From assembly GCA_942493055.1 (NCBI GenBank), contig OW818680.1, forward strand, positions 5,766,001 to 5,830,000: 64,000 bases of DNA, written 5' to 3'. This document shows positions 47,601 to 56,045 of the stretch, piece after piece. This DNA comes from CAIZQW01 sp942493055. Lineage in GTDB: Bacteria > Verrucomicrobiota > Kiritimatiellia > RFP12 > UBA1067. The notes beneath the pieces were generated by a model, which saw only the letters and a list, made by a program, of their open reading frames with translations, ran no database searches and was not told where the DNA came from. The translations under genes and the position numbers were made by a program. How positions within the stretch are numbered: position 1 is the stretch's first letter; each line of letters opens with the position of its first letter.

Positions 47601-48914
47601 ACGTGGTCCGTGCCCGCTAAGCTTTTACGTCCAGGCCAGTGGAGTCACCTAGCGATCACCTTTACCAAGTCAGGGGCTACCGCGTATGTCAATGGACAGA
47701 AAGTGCCGTCTGTCACTGCCGCTATGCTAGGGGCGGGCTCAGACCGTCTGATTCTGGGCGGCGCGTGGACGGGCCGTGGCTGGAGCAGCGGGTTCCGGGG
47801 CCATCTGGCCGGTGTGCGGATCTATCAGGATGTTCTCACGCCGGAGCAGATTCGGACGAGCATTGTCGCCAGCGACTGCATGCGTCCCTCGCTTCCTGCA
47901 CCTGCCTCAGAGTCTGAGGTCGTCGCCTCGCGCAAGCCTGCGCTGGCCTGGCAGATCGGCGCGGGAGCTTCGGATACGCGGGCGGATCTCTATATCGGCA
48001 CCCAGGCCTCTGTTGTTGCCGCAGCGGACCGTTCAAGTCCTGCTTATCAGGGAATCAAAAAATCGGGTGAATGCTGTCCGCTTTTGAAACCCGGGACGCG
48101 ATACTATTGGCGTATCGACCGGCTTACTCCCTCAGGCAAGCCGAGTGTGGCCAGCAAGGTGTGGAGCTTTAAGACATCGGAGGAAGTCGTGCTCGACCTT
48201 GATGCAGCAGCATTGCCGAGTGGTCCTGTTGTAAAATGGCCAAATAGGGGCTCTGCCGGTGGCGTGTTCGTGCTTGAGGAGAGTTCGACAGTCAAACCGC
48301 CTCAAGCTGAATTGGTGGAGGGGCGCAAAGCTGTGACGTTTGACGGACAGGCTAGCGTCTTCAAGTCGAGTACGCTTACGCCAACATCAGTGACAGGAGA
48401 TCATCCGTTGACAGTCGAGATGTGGGTGAGGAATCCTGGCATGGCTGAATGTGAAACGGTCTTGGGGCTGGCTCCCTCTGTGGCGATGAAGGCGTTCGAT
48501 AAAGAGCGAATGAATTGCGCGGCCAATTTCAGTTTCGGCAGTGGCCATGAAAAGAACCGTGATCTGCGTCCCGGTTTCTTCACCTGCGGCATGCCCGGCA
48601 GCAATGTCGGCTGGAAGGAAGAGGGGTTCTGGACGAAAGCGCCCCAGTGGACCCACGTGGCGTACGTCTTCACGGGCGGATACCGAGGCAACTTCAAAGT
48701 CTACGTGAATGGCGCGTTAGTCAACGACAAAGGATTTATGACCCTCAATACAGTGGGGGGCTATCCGATGTGTTTGGGCGCGGCATGGAATACTGCGCTT
48801 GGAGCGAGCACCAAATTTTCAGGTTCCTTGGCGCGGCTGAAGGTCTACGACTATGTTCGGACAGAGGCAGAGATTCTGGCCGCCGCACGTGAACAAAAAA
48901 TGCAGGAGAAATAG
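44628..48914 (+). CDS. Secreted multi-LamG protein with central HExxH peptidase-like domain (1428 aa)
   Basis: GGAG (44618-44621) fixes ATG 44628 rather than the TTG at 44616. The N-terminus MRNVLLVASLLALCGC could be a lipoprotein signal (L-C-G-C). LamG domains lie at about 95-335, 640-870, 875-1080 and 1190-1425. FN3-like units (about 345-450 and 1085-1185) carry TYYWRVEQVTEP and RYYWRIDRLTP. The centre (about 455-640) holds IIIHEMGHQFHMQ with zinc ligands H556 and H560, then YGGLNMWENVAVAASWW with a likely Glu ligand at 602. HE-x-GH is also typical of M60-like peptidases that cut glycoproteins, but the domain appears closest to the protein encoded at 23875-24690. It overlaps nothing; GH127 starts directly at its stop. 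Confidence 0.75.
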   Translation: MRNVLLVASLLALCGCWQACAEPFDPNQEREWNFLGQPKFTGKLVKIEKGMVQVRAADGAVKEYQPGTAEGMTGSYIQRAMAKFPSAPTTPKVMPGEGALIDLSAADLPQGPLSQWKNKGRINGSFLVMNQPPNVEQVQGRKAVVFSHAPWLMPLEYETLVSDFYMPVEAIGNEQMTVVAWLCNTGPVVDRETFLCWGEKDCGELDSPDFSYGCYEAMQWYDDKMVIPAARFPKLNAWHQMAFVVRPSEKDKNRLELKLFVDGEQTAVKLVRKPARKLLDNNLAFIGCAWEAWWGKKWATRPARPYTGAIAGIKVFDRALNEAELRRLNGSSVHETAVARSSAKVEATQPVPADGTREVQTTLLRLSWKPSPDALSQLLHFGTDRAEVAKGGPGGLKLKPYTDEAYIPIDLKREKLDSGQTYYWRVEQVTEPKQTAVAPEPWTFTTSRFDLEADNPVSEAFPKEMKQDGFYSRFMEAGGYPIISPPGNHDVHMRATRFAFQKILGKRPDLVRALQGSRAATHLASKENRGWGWSHFTCSSYGEGEAILREGAIIIHEMGHQFHMQGAEQMEPDFRQRLGTVFDTSRRERRWIGDYGGLNMWENVAVAASWWINDMTQDEGELRPRELLRRSDPQLFHLLSAYWPGDLLIDLHPGRGLKTDAAGQCLEWGNSGGVDFFKPNAGWRFYERTRGCFVPQTGKPFFRTVAGVPALAFSGKESLAWDKTTWDALDGNRAWSVEAWAYRERAATGEQTLVSWGAPGATEVKLLWGASEQAYQLPGGVSGKWTHKPEPGQWHHLLWIYTGGGAEEGAGELRLYVDGKPDGKATCKLALSPKARIVIGESFAGALAHVRLYDYDLHPLQLNALYQREAPAYRPAPSIVGERLLVNLDVSQLSPADDQDTWSFYPASLEKPWLRSWVNLGMLGGKLHNDAQAPGESRPLVTVTNQTRAITFDGKSRLISSFNAPNPAEGTVELWAFPEAGAEQAMLLQWGTWSVPAKLLRPGQWSHLAITFTKSGATAYVNGQKVPSVTAAMLGAGSDRLILGGAWTGRGWSSGFRGHLAGVRIYQDVLTPEQIRTSIVASDCMRPSLPAPASESEVVASRKPALAWQIGAGASDTRADLYIGTQASVVAAADRSSPAYQGIKKSGECCPLLKPGTRYYWRIDRLTPSGKPSVASKVWSFKTSEEVVLDLDAAALPSGPVVKWPNRGSAGGVFVLEESSTVKPPQAELVEGRKAVTFDGQASVFKSSTLTPTSVTGDHPLTVEMWVRNPGMAECETVLGLAPSVAMKAFDKERMNCAANFSFGSGHEKNRDLRPGFFTCGMPGSNVGWKEEGFWTKAPQWTHVAYVFTGGYRGNFKVYVNGALVNDKGFMTLNTVGGYPMCLGAAWNTALGASTKFSGSLARLKVYDYVRTEAEILAAAREQKMQEK

Positions 48915-51230
48915 ATGAACGTCAGCACAACAAGCTTTATAACAGCCGCTTTATTTCTGGGGTACGTCTCAGCCGAGCAGGCTGACACGGTGAAGCCCGT
49001 TGTCCCTATGCAGGCATTTGCCTTCCCGCTGGAGCAGGTCCGTTTGCTGGAGGGGCCCTTTAAACACGCGATGGAACTTGACCGCAAGTATCTGCTCTCG
49101 CTTGATACAGACCGGCTGCTTCATGTGTTCCGTGTGAACGCGGGCATCCCTTCCGCTTCAAAGCCTCTGGCCGGGTGGGAGGCTCCGAATTGTGAATTGC
49201 GCGGACACTTTGTGGGGCACTACCTGAGTGCCTGTGCGCTGATGTACGCAAGCACAGGGGATGAGGCTGTTAAGACAAAGGGGGATGCGGTCGTGAAGGG
49301 GCTTATCGAGTGCCAAGCCAAACTGGGAGAGGGCTATCTGAGCGCGTTTCCGCTTGAGTTCCTCGACCGTGTCGAAAACAAGAAGGAAGTATGGGCACCC
49401 TACTACACGTTGCATAAACTCTATGCCGGGCTGCTGGATATGGCTGTGCATACTGGTAACCAGGAAGCCTTAGCGAGTTGCAAAAAATACGCAGACTGGC
49501 TGATTGCGCGAAACGCGAAGCTGTCGGATGTCCAGATGCAGAAGATGCTTACCTGCGAACATGGCGGCATGACAGATGTCCTCGCAAAGATCTACGCCGT
49601 GACCGGAGAAAAGAAGTATCTGGAGATTGCCAAGCGGTTCAATCACGAGCTTGTATTGGGGCCTGCCAAGCAGAAGCAGGATAAACTGACGGGACTGCAT
49701 GCCAATACACAGATCCCGAAGTTCATCGGAGCGGCGCGCGAGTTCGAGCTGACCGGGGACGAGAGCCTGAAGACGGCAGCCCTCTTCTTCTGGGAGACTG
49801 TGGTCAAGGAGCGCTCCTATGTGATCGGCGGAAATAGCGACGGCGAATATTTTACGCACAAGGAGAAACTCTCCACAGCCTTCGGAGAGTGCACGACCGA
49901 GACCTGCAACACCCACAACATGCTCAAGCTCACGCGCCATCTGTTTATGTGGAATCCCCGGGCAGACTATGCAGACTATTACGAGCGCGCACTCTACAAT
50001 CATATTCTCGCTTCGCAAGACCCTGTAACAGGTGGCATGTGCTACTATGTGCCGCTACGCTCAGGGATGCGCAAGACGTATGGTGGCGAGCTGGATGCCT
50101 TTTGGTGCTGCACGGGAACAGGCATCGAGAGCCATGCGAAGTATGGGGACAGCATCTATTTTCACGATGCAGCAAATGCACTGTTTGTAAACCTCTTCAT
50201 TGCCTCCGAGTTGAACTGGAGGGAGAAGGGCGTGCTGGTCAGACAAGAGACCCGCTTTCCGGATGAGCCCTGCACGCGCTTGCTCTTCACGTGTGCGGCA
50301 CCGACTGAGTTGAGTCTGAAGCTGCGTCATCCAAGCTGGGCAAGAAGCGGCTTTGAAATCAAGGTGAACAATGAAAAGCAGGCGATTGAGAGTCAGCCCG
50401 GCAGTTATGCAGTTGTGAAACGCACGTGGAAGACAGGCGATACGCTGGAGATCGTGATGCCGTTTAATCTGCACACAGAAGGGTTCCGGGACAATCCGAA
50501 GCGCTTCGCGTTTCTCAATGGTCCGCTTGTTCTATGCGCACAGGTGACGCCCAAGCAACTGCCTCCGGCTGTGGTCGGGACGCCTGAGCAGGCGTGCGAG
50601 GCCCTTCGTCCGCTGGCGGATCGCGTCTCCAACTTTACGGGGCCTGCCGAGATCTTCCGTCTGCCAGGAGCGGAGACGAAAGAGGGGATTACCCTTGAGC
50701 CCTTCTTCCGGATGCATGGCGGACGGCACTACATGGTTTACTTTGACGCCTTCACGCCAGAGGCCTGGGCCGTGAAGGAGATGCAATATACTGCGGAGAT
50801 GGCAGCACGCAAGGCGCTGGAAGCCCGATTGGTGGACCGCGTGAATCCTGGCGAGGATCAGAACGAGCGGGATCACAAACTCGCGGGCGAGCATCATAAG
50901 ATTGGGGAGGAAGGGGGGCTCAAGTGCCGTCAGGCAAAAGACGGCTGGTTCGCGTGGACCCTTGCGGTGAAGCCTGGCAAGCCCCACGAACTCCGGGTAA
51001 CTTACTGGGGCAGCGATGCGAGCGGGCATGACTTCGACGTGCTGGTAGAAGGGGAAAAGGTCAAAACGGAAAAGTTACATGGAAAGAAACCGGGCGAGAC
51101 GTTCGATGAAAACTATGCCATTCCTGCAAACCTCACCGAAGGCAAGTCCAGCCTCACGATCCGCTTCCAGGCGCATCCTGGCAGCACGGCCGGCGGCGTC
51201 TTCAGCGTCTTGATGCTGGCGAAGGAGTAG
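48915..51230 (+). CDS. GH127/GH146-type beta-L-arabinofuranosidase (DUF1680), 771 aa
   Basis: These retaining enzymes release beta-L-arabinofuranose through a zinc-bound cysteine nucleophile. A signal peptide (about 1-20) precedes the (alpha/alpha)6 barrel. Diagnostic motifs are LRGHFVGHYLSA, LTGLHANTQIPK, the likely acid/base Glu in GEYF (about E311), ETC (E329, C331) and the Cys pair in FWCCTG (C398, C399), matching the Glu-Cys-Cys-Cys zinc site of HypBA1. The C-terminal 150 residues are a beta-sandwich of the kind found in GH146 enzymes (GEHHKIGEEGG). The SD GGAGAA sits inside the end of the preceding gene, and ATG follows the TAG stop directly, so it is translationally coupled in operon B. 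Confidence 0.9.
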   Translation: MNVSTTSFITAALFLGYVSAEQADTVKPVVPMQAFAFPLEQVRLLEGPFKHAMELDRKYLLSLDTDRLLHVFRVNAGIPSASKPLAGWEAPNCELRGHFVGHYLSACALMYASTGDEAVKTKGDAVVKGLIECQAKLGEGYLSAFPLEFLDRVENKKEVWAPYYTLHKLYAGLLDMAVHTGNQEALASCKKYADWLIARNAKLSDVQMQKMLTCEHGGMTDVLAKIYAVTGEKKYLEIAKRFNHELVLGPAKQKQDKLTGLHANTQIPKFIGAAREFELTGDESLKTAALFFWETVVKERSYVIGGNSDGEYFTHKEKLSTAFGECTTETCNTHNMLKLTRHLFMWNPRADYADYYERALYNHILASQDPVTGGMCYYVPLRSGMRKTYGGELDAFWCCTGTGIESHAKYGDSIYFHDAANALFVNLFIASELNWREKGVLVRQETRFPDEPCTRLLFTCAAPTELSLKLRHPSWARSGFEIKVNNEKQAIESQPGSYAVVKRTWKTGDTLEIVMPFNLHTEGFRDNPKRFAFLNGPLVLCAQVTPKQLPPAVVGTPEQACEALRPLADRVSNFTGPAEIFRLPGAETKEGITLEPFFRMHGGRHYMVYFDAFTPEAWAVKEMQYTAEMAARKALEARLVDRVNPGEDQNERDHKLAGEHHKIGEEGGLKCRQAKDGWFAWTLAVKPGKPHELRVTYWGSDASGHDFDVLVEGEKVKTEKLHGKKPGETFDENYAIPANLTEGKSSLTIRFQAHPGSTAGGVFSVLMLAKE

Positions 51231-51231
51231 G

Positions 51232-51296
51232 TGAGCAAATAGTACTAGCAAATGAGCAGTCCGTGCATTTACTTTCCTGCAGGGGCGTGATAATCT
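51232..51296 (+). promoter_or_regulatory. AraC-type tandem operator and promoter, copy C
   Basis: TGAGCA-AATA-GTAC (51232-51245) and TGAGCA-GTCC-GTGC (51253-51266) are spaced 21 bp. Then comes -35 TTTACT (51268-51273), a 17-bp spacer and TAATCT (51291-51296). The first half-site begins one base after the stop codon of the GH127 gene. It drives the metallophosphoesterase at 51330. Confidence 0.73.
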
Positions 51297-51329
51297 TCTA
51301 ACAATTATGAATCAAAAGGGGGGTGCATT

Positions 51330-52247
51330 ATGAATAAAGTATTTTTATCTGCTTCAATTGTTCTTTTTCTGTTGTTCCGTGCGCAGGCGATAGACCTGAC
51401 ATTCTTTACGTGCTCGGACACGCACTACTTGCAATGGGCATCCTCTAATCTCAACCGGACGGCCATCGTTGATATGATGAACGCCCTGCCTGGAAAAAAG
51501 TACCCGGATGCCGTTGGCGGGGGCGTTGTTGCAACACCGCGTGGCGTCATCGTCCCGGGTGATCTGATTGATGGCGGTCAGTCTCCTGACTCGATTGTCA
51601 AACCGCAATGGGCCAATTGGAAGGCGGACTTCGGGATGACTGGCACCGAGGGAAGACTTAAGTTCCCCGTTTATGAGGGATACGGAAACCATGATCTTGG
51701 CGGGCGGGTCGAGAAGTATATTAAAGAGCGCAACCTGACGCGATCCAATCTTGTGGCGGTCTCCGAAAATGGATTTCACTATGCGTGGGAATGGGATGGG
51801 ATTCACTTTGTGGAATGTAATCTCTTCCCCGGCCACACGCGCGAAAAAGGCAAGGGGCAACCGCCGCTGGAATCCCTCGGTTTTCTCCGCGATGAACTTC
51901 AGAAAAATGTGGGGGACAGCAGAAAGCCCGTGGTCGTGGTGCATCACTACATGCCGACCGACGGCTGGTGGTCCGATGAAGAAAAGAGGGCTTATTTCGA
52001 TGTGATCAAAGATTACAACATCATCCTGATCACACATGGCCATCAGTCGCGCGCATCCATCACTGAATGTAACGGCTTTACAGTTTTGAATAATCATTAT
52101 TTCCTGACTGCGGGTGCGTTCGCGGTCCGAATTTCGAAGGATGAACAAACAGGAGAGCACCACCTGACGATAGCTCAATGTCTTCCTTCAGGTAAGTGGG
52201 GCCCCCTGACGTTTAAGAAGAAGATAGCCTTTCCAAAAACCAAGTAA
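51330..52247 (+). CDS. Secreted calcineurin-like metallophosphoesterase (305 aa)
   Basis: The signal peptide ends at AQA-IDLTF (about residue 20). Metal-binding motifs in order are SDTHY, PGDLIDGG, GYGNHDLGG, VVHHYMP and THGHQS; the final motif has Gln in place of the second His of GHxH, as in domain 1 of the 39588 protein. Between the first two motifs it has an insert, LPGKKYPDAVGGGVVATPRG, that is shared by all four such domains in the window and seems to define a subfamily. An SD-like AAAGGGG (51314-51320) precedes the start. It is secreted by the Sec route, in contrast to the Tat-like next gene. The substrate is unknown; the regulon context suggests use of phosphorylated polymer or cell-wall fragments. 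Confidence 0.88.
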   Translation: MNKVFLSASIVLFLLFRAQAIDLTFFTCSDTHYLQWASSNLNRTAIVDMMNALPGKKYPDAVGGGVVATPRGVIVPGDLIDGGQSPDSIVKPQWANWKADFGMTGTEGRLKFPVYEGYGNHDLGGRVEKYIKERNLTRSNLVAVSENGFHYAWEWDGIHFVECNLFPGHTREKGKGQPPLESLGFLRDELQKNVGDSRKPVVVVHHYMPTDGWWSDEEKRAYFDVIKDYNIILITHGHQSRASITECNGFTVLNNHYFLTAGAFAVRISKDEQTGEHHLTIAQCLPSGKWGPLTFKKKIAFPKTK

Positions 52248-52253
52248 GCATTC

Positions 52254-52367
52254 TATACATGGCGACATAAGTGTCCGACGAGCATGGAGCGGCGCGGCTT
52301 CCCGCGCCGGCCGGAACGCGAAGGCGGTCCGCTCCGAAACCTGCGCGGACTTATGTAGCGATGTATA
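52254..52367. repeat. MITE-like palindromic element, copy 1
   Basis: The ends TATACATGGCGACATAAGT (52254-52272) and its imperfect reverse complement (52349-52367) match at 17 of 19 positions. The interior is GC-rich, with GGAGCGG pairing to CCGCTCC and a 30-base core at about 52297-52326 identical to copy 2. From TACA to TGTA it is 110 bp, exactly as long as copy 2. It has no coding capacity. It sits between two metallophosphoesterase genes that otherwise look co-transcribed. Confidence 0.75.
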
Positions 52368-52393
52368 AATAACCATAAATGAGGGAGATCACC

Positions 52394-53365
52394 ATGATTC
52401 GTTTCATGACGCGCCGGGAGTATATGAAAGCTGCTGTGGCACTGTCTGTCATCGCAACCGTGTGGCTAAACGTTGTTTCGCTTGCAGCGCCTGAGCCGCA
52501 GGCGGAGAAGAGCACAGGGGATTTAACATTTTTCGTTGTCTCAGATACCCATTACGGACTGAGCCCGCGAGGTGACGAGGAGATTCCCAAATTAGTGGAC
52601 AAGATGAATAAATTGCCGGGCGCGGAGTTTCCTGCGGCGCTCGGCGGGGGGAAGGTCGCCACGCCGATTGGCGTCCTTCATATCGGGGATTCAACGCAAA
52701 GCGGTAAAAAGCCTGAATGGGAGATGTTTGTCCGCGACTACGGACTCAGCGGCAAGGATGGAAAGCTCACGTACCCGGTCTATGAATCCTTCGGTAATCA
52801 TGACAGCGACCTGGTGCGCAAGGGGATTATCGAGCGCAACAAGGCACGCATCGGGCTCACGGCTATCTCGACCAATGGACTCCACTACTCCTGGGACTGG
52901 AATAACATTCACTTTGTCTGCCTGGGGGTCAGCCCGGGGCTCAAGAAGCGGCCGTATGACCCGGATAACAGCCTTCCCTTCCTTGAAGAAGACCTCCAGA
53001 AGCATGTCGGGGCAAGTGGCCGGCCTGTCATGCTGATGCATCACTTCGGCTTTGACAAGAGCCACAGCATGAACTGGTGGAAGGACGAAGAGCGTACAGC
53101 CTATTACGAGTTGATCAAGAATTATAATGTCATCGGCATCATTCACGGACATGCACACAAGCCCGAGATTTACCAATGGCAAGGGCTGGATATCTATCAT
53201 CCGCCGCACTTCCGTCAGGATAAGCCCAAAGAGAACGGACCGGTCACCCACGGCTTTTTTGTCTTCCGCATCACGGGGGATGAGCTTATTGTAGCAGAAC
53301 GTAAGTGGGACGACACCTGGGGCATGACAGCCAAGAAGACGATCAAATGGGGTTCCGCGAAATAA
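52394..53365 (+). CDS. Metallophosphoesterase with Tat-like signal (323 aa)
   Basis: GGGAG (52383-52387) supports ATG 52394 rather than 52379. The N-terminus MTRREYMKAAVALSV carries a twin-arginine-like motif (T-R-R-E-Y-M-K), suggesting export as a folded, metal-loaded enzyme. Motifs are VSDTHYG, IGDSTQSG, FGNHDSD, MHHFGFD and IHGHAHK. The second motif ends in Gln instead of the usual Asp of GDxxD, whereas the GHxH site is complete. It has the same insert as its relatives (LPGAEFPAALGGGKVATPIG). The next gene starts 18 bp downstream, so it is co-transcribed with GH127 number two. Confidence 0.87.
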   Translation: MIRFMTRREYMKAAVALSVIATVWLNVVSLAAPEPQAEKSTGDLTFFVVSDTHYGLSPRGDEEIPKLVDKMNKLPGAEFPAALGGGKVATPIGVLHIGDSTQSGKKPEWEMFVRDYGLSGKDGKLTYPVYESFGNHDSDLVRKGIIERNKARIGLTAISTNGLHYSWDWNNIHFVCLGVSPGLKKRPYDPDNSLPFLEEDLQKHVGASGRPVMLMHHFGFDKSHSMNWWKDEERTAYYELIKNYNVIGIIHGHAHKPEIYQWQGLDIYHPPHFRQDKPKENGPVTHGFFVFRITGDELIVAERKWDDTWGMTAKKTIKWGSAK

Positions 53366-53383
53366 CGAATAAGGAGAATAGCA

Positions 53384-56017
53384 ATGAAGCAGATGAGATT
53401 AATAACCGTACTAGCGGCTGGAGTTCAGTTGCTGGCCATGGCGCAAGAGAAGCAACTGAACTTGACACCAGGGGCAAAGCTGGAGACGTCGTTTTGCGTG
53501 GCATTTGATAAGCTGGATGCCATTGTTCAGGAGTATACGCCTGATCGTTCAGGGAACAAGAGCAAGGGAGCCTATAGCAATTGGAGCGGACCTGGAGACC
53601 AACACTGGATTGAATGCCAATGGCCGCTCCCTGTTTTCATTAATGCATCGCGTATTTACTGGTTCGATGATGGTGGAGGGGTTCGGGTGCCCAAGGCAGC
53701 ACGGCTCAAATATTGGAACGGTACGGACTTTGTATCTGTTCCTGGCGTTGAAGTCGGTGTCGAGAAAGACAAGTTCAATGAGATGAAGTTTGCCGAGCTT
53801 TCGACAACGCGGTTGCGTATTGAATTTGATCGTGACAAAGCAGCGACGGGCGTTTTGGTCTGGAATGTCTTTGACAGTGGCAAGACTCCGAATTTCCCGC
53901 CGGTCGCGAAAGCAGGAATCGAGCGGTTGGTTGTTGTCAATGCACCGACCTTCCTGATGGGGGAGGCACGCGATGACGGAAAACCTACAGATGCGAAGAT
54001 GACCGTTAAATGGTCCAAGACCAAGGGACCTGGCAAGGTCACGTTTGAAAACGAAGCTGAACTGAAAACAACGGCTTCCTTCAGTGAGACAGGACTCTAC
54101 ACACTCACGTTGACGGCCTCTGATTCAAAGCTGGCGGGCGAGAGCGTGCTGAACGTCAAGGTTGTAGACCGGCCTCCTATGGGGCCTGCACTTCCAGAAG
54201 TTTATACAGGACCCTATACGGTGACTGGAAAGCTTTGGAAAGACCGGCTGCGTGTGCTCGTCGCGAACTGGGTGCCCTTTGTATACAACAAACTGGCCAT
54301 GCCTGATTTGCCGGAAGGTAACATCACCAGCATCGAAGAGTGCGCCAAGAAGTTGGCCGGCAAGGAATTCCGAGTGCCGTTGGGCCCGATCTTTGCGAAT
54401 ACCTTCGTCTGGAATACCATGGAATGTATGAGCCTCATGCAGCAGGTCAATGCGAATGGGGATGAAGCCATGCTTGCTGCGCAGAAAGAGATGCTTGCAA
54501 AGTTGAATGCGTTGATCGACCTCTCGATTGCCGCCCAGGAAAAAGATGGCTATCTCCAGACGTATGTCACGTTGAAGAAGCATGTCCGGTGGAGAGATTT
54601 TTGGGCTCATGAAGGTTACCAAGCCGCCTATTACTTGGAAGCTGCGATGGCGAACTATAATTTGACGAATGGTAAGGACCGTCGCCTGTATGAGGCTGCC
54701 AGGCGGCTGGCGGATTGCTTCTGCAAGTATCTGGGGCCGCCGCCGAAACAGAGCTATTGGGACGGCCATGAGGGCATCGAGCAGAGTATGTCCCGCTTTG
54801 CGCATTTTGTTGACAAGGTCGAAGGCAAAGGGGCAGGGGATAGCTATCGCGCCTTTGTCAAATTTACCTGCGATGCGCGTGGCGGCGGGGACGAATATGC
54901 TCAGGCGCATCTCCCCTGGATTAAGCAGTACAATGCTGTCGGACATGCGGTGCGTGCTGTCTATGGTTACTCCGGTATGCTGGATGTCGCGATGGATAAC
55001 AACGACCTGAACTACTACAGCGCGTTTTTCTCGATCTGGGACAACATGATCAATCGCAAGTACTATGTGACGGGCGGTGTCGGTTCCGGCGAGACCACCG
55101 AGGGCTTTGGCAATGACTACTCGCTGCCGCACAATGCCTATTGTGAATCGTGCTCGAGTTGCGGACTCATTTTTATGCAGCACAAGCTGAGCCGTCTCTA
55201 TCGCGATGCGAAGTATGTGGATCTGTACGAAGAGACGCTCTACAATGCCTTGCTCGGTTCAATCGACTTGGACGGCAAGGCGTTCTATTACACGAACGGC
55301 TTGGATGGAGGCGGCAAGCGTCATCCCTGGCATGTCTGCCCCTGTTGCGTCGGAAACATCCCGCGTATTCTCTTCCAGTTGCCCACGTGGATGTATAACG
55401 CAGACGCAAAGAATCTCTATATCAATCTCTTCGTCGGCTCAACGTTCACCATCCCCACGGTCGCTGGCGGGGTTAAAGTTGTCCAGGAGACCGAATATCC
55501 GCAGGATGGCAAGGTCAAGCTGACGTTGACCCCTTCGCAACCTGCTAAATTCGCGGTACATATTCGCGTTCCGAATTACAAGACAAGCGATCTCTACTCA
55601 CTCGAGCCGGCTGTGTCTGGCCTAGCCAATCTCAAGGTCAACGGGGCTGAACTCAAAACTTCGAAAATCGAGAAGGGGTATCTCTCGATCGACAGGACGT
55701 GGAACAAAGGGGATACCATCGCCTTTGAGCTTCCGCTGACGGTTCAAAAAATCGTCGCTGATCCCCGCGTGAAAGCCTGTGCTGACCGGGTGGCGCTTCG
55801 CTGCGGTCCGCTGGTCTATACGTTTGAGAGCAAAGAGCAGGATATCAACAAGGCGATTGACGCGACAGCCCCCATCACAGCAAACTGGGATGGCGCGCTG
55901 CTCGGGGGAACAACCGTACTCGAAGGCAAAATGGCGGATGGAAAGCCCTTCAAGGCCATACCCTATTATTTGCGCCATAATCGCGGTGGCAATTCGCGGG
56001 TATGGATGAGAAAGTAG
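53384..56017 (+). CDS. GH127-type beta-L-arabinofuranosidase with N-terminal binding and PKD-like domains (877 aa)
   Basis: AAGGAG (53371-53376) precedes ATG 53384. The signal peptide ends at AMA-QEKQL (about residue 20). A discoidin-like module (about 25-165; WIECQWPLPVFINASRIYW) and a PKD/REJ-type domain (about 180-265; TLTLTASDSKLAGES) lead into the (alpha/alpha)6 GH127 barrel (about 275-760). The likely acid/base Glu is in TTEGF, the zinc site Glu/Cys in CESC (E588, C590), and the Cys pair in CPCC (C654, C655). It lacks the long C-terminal beta-sandwich of the other two GH127 proteins and its barrel sequence is clearly more distant (closer to HypBA1-type GGVGS and NDYSLPHNAY spacing), so it may have a different linkage preference. 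Confidence 0.88.
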   Translation: MKQMRLITVLAAGVQLLAMAQEKQLNLTPGAKLETSFCVAFDKLDAIVQEYTPDRSGNKSKGAYSNWSGPGDQHWIECQWPLPVFINASRIYWFDDGGGVRVPKAARLKYWNGTDFVSVPGVEVGVEKDKFNEMKFAELSTTRLRIEFDRDKAATGVLVWNVFDSGKTPNFPPVAKAGIERLVVVNAPTFLMGEARDDGKPTDAKMTVKWSKTKGPGKVTFENEAELKTTASFSETGLYTLTLTASDSKLAGESVLNVKVVDRPPMGPALPEVYTGPYTVTGKLWKDRLRVLVANWVPFVYNKLAMPDLPEGNITSIEECAKKLAGKEFRVPLGPIFANTFVWNTMECMSLMQQVNANGDEAMLAAQKEMLAKLNALIDLSIAAQEKDGYLQTYVTLKKHVRWRDFWAHEGYQAAYYLEAAMANYNLTNGKDRRLYEAARRLADCFCKYLGPPPKQSYWDGHEGIEQSMSRFAHFVDKVEGKGAGDSYRAFVKFTCDARGGGDEYAQAHLPWIKQYNAVGHAVRAVYGYSGMLDVAMDNNDLNYYSAFFSIWDNMINRKYYVTGGVGSGETTEGFGNDYSLPHNAYCESCSSCGLIFMQHKLSRLYRDAKYVDLYEETLYNALLGSIDLDGKAFYYTNGLDGGGKRHPWHVCPCCVGNIPRILFQLPTWMYNADAKNLYINLFVGSTFTIPTVAGGVKVVQETEYPQDGKVKLTLTPSQPAKFAVHIRVPNYKTSDLYSLEPAVSGLANLKVNGAELKTSKIEKGYLSIDRTWNKGDTIAFELPLTVQKIVADPRVKACADRVALRCGPLVYTFESKEQDINKAIDATAPITANWDGALLGGTTVLEGKMADGKPFKAIPYYLRHNRGGNSRVWMRK

Positions 56018-56045
56018 TCGTTGGAGCCACAAAATAAGGCTATTT

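Noticed and set aside
54125..55183. 352-aa minus-strand frame inside the second GH127 gene
   Set aside because: It lies opposite the catalytic barrel of GH127; Ile/His/Arg-rich shadow translation.
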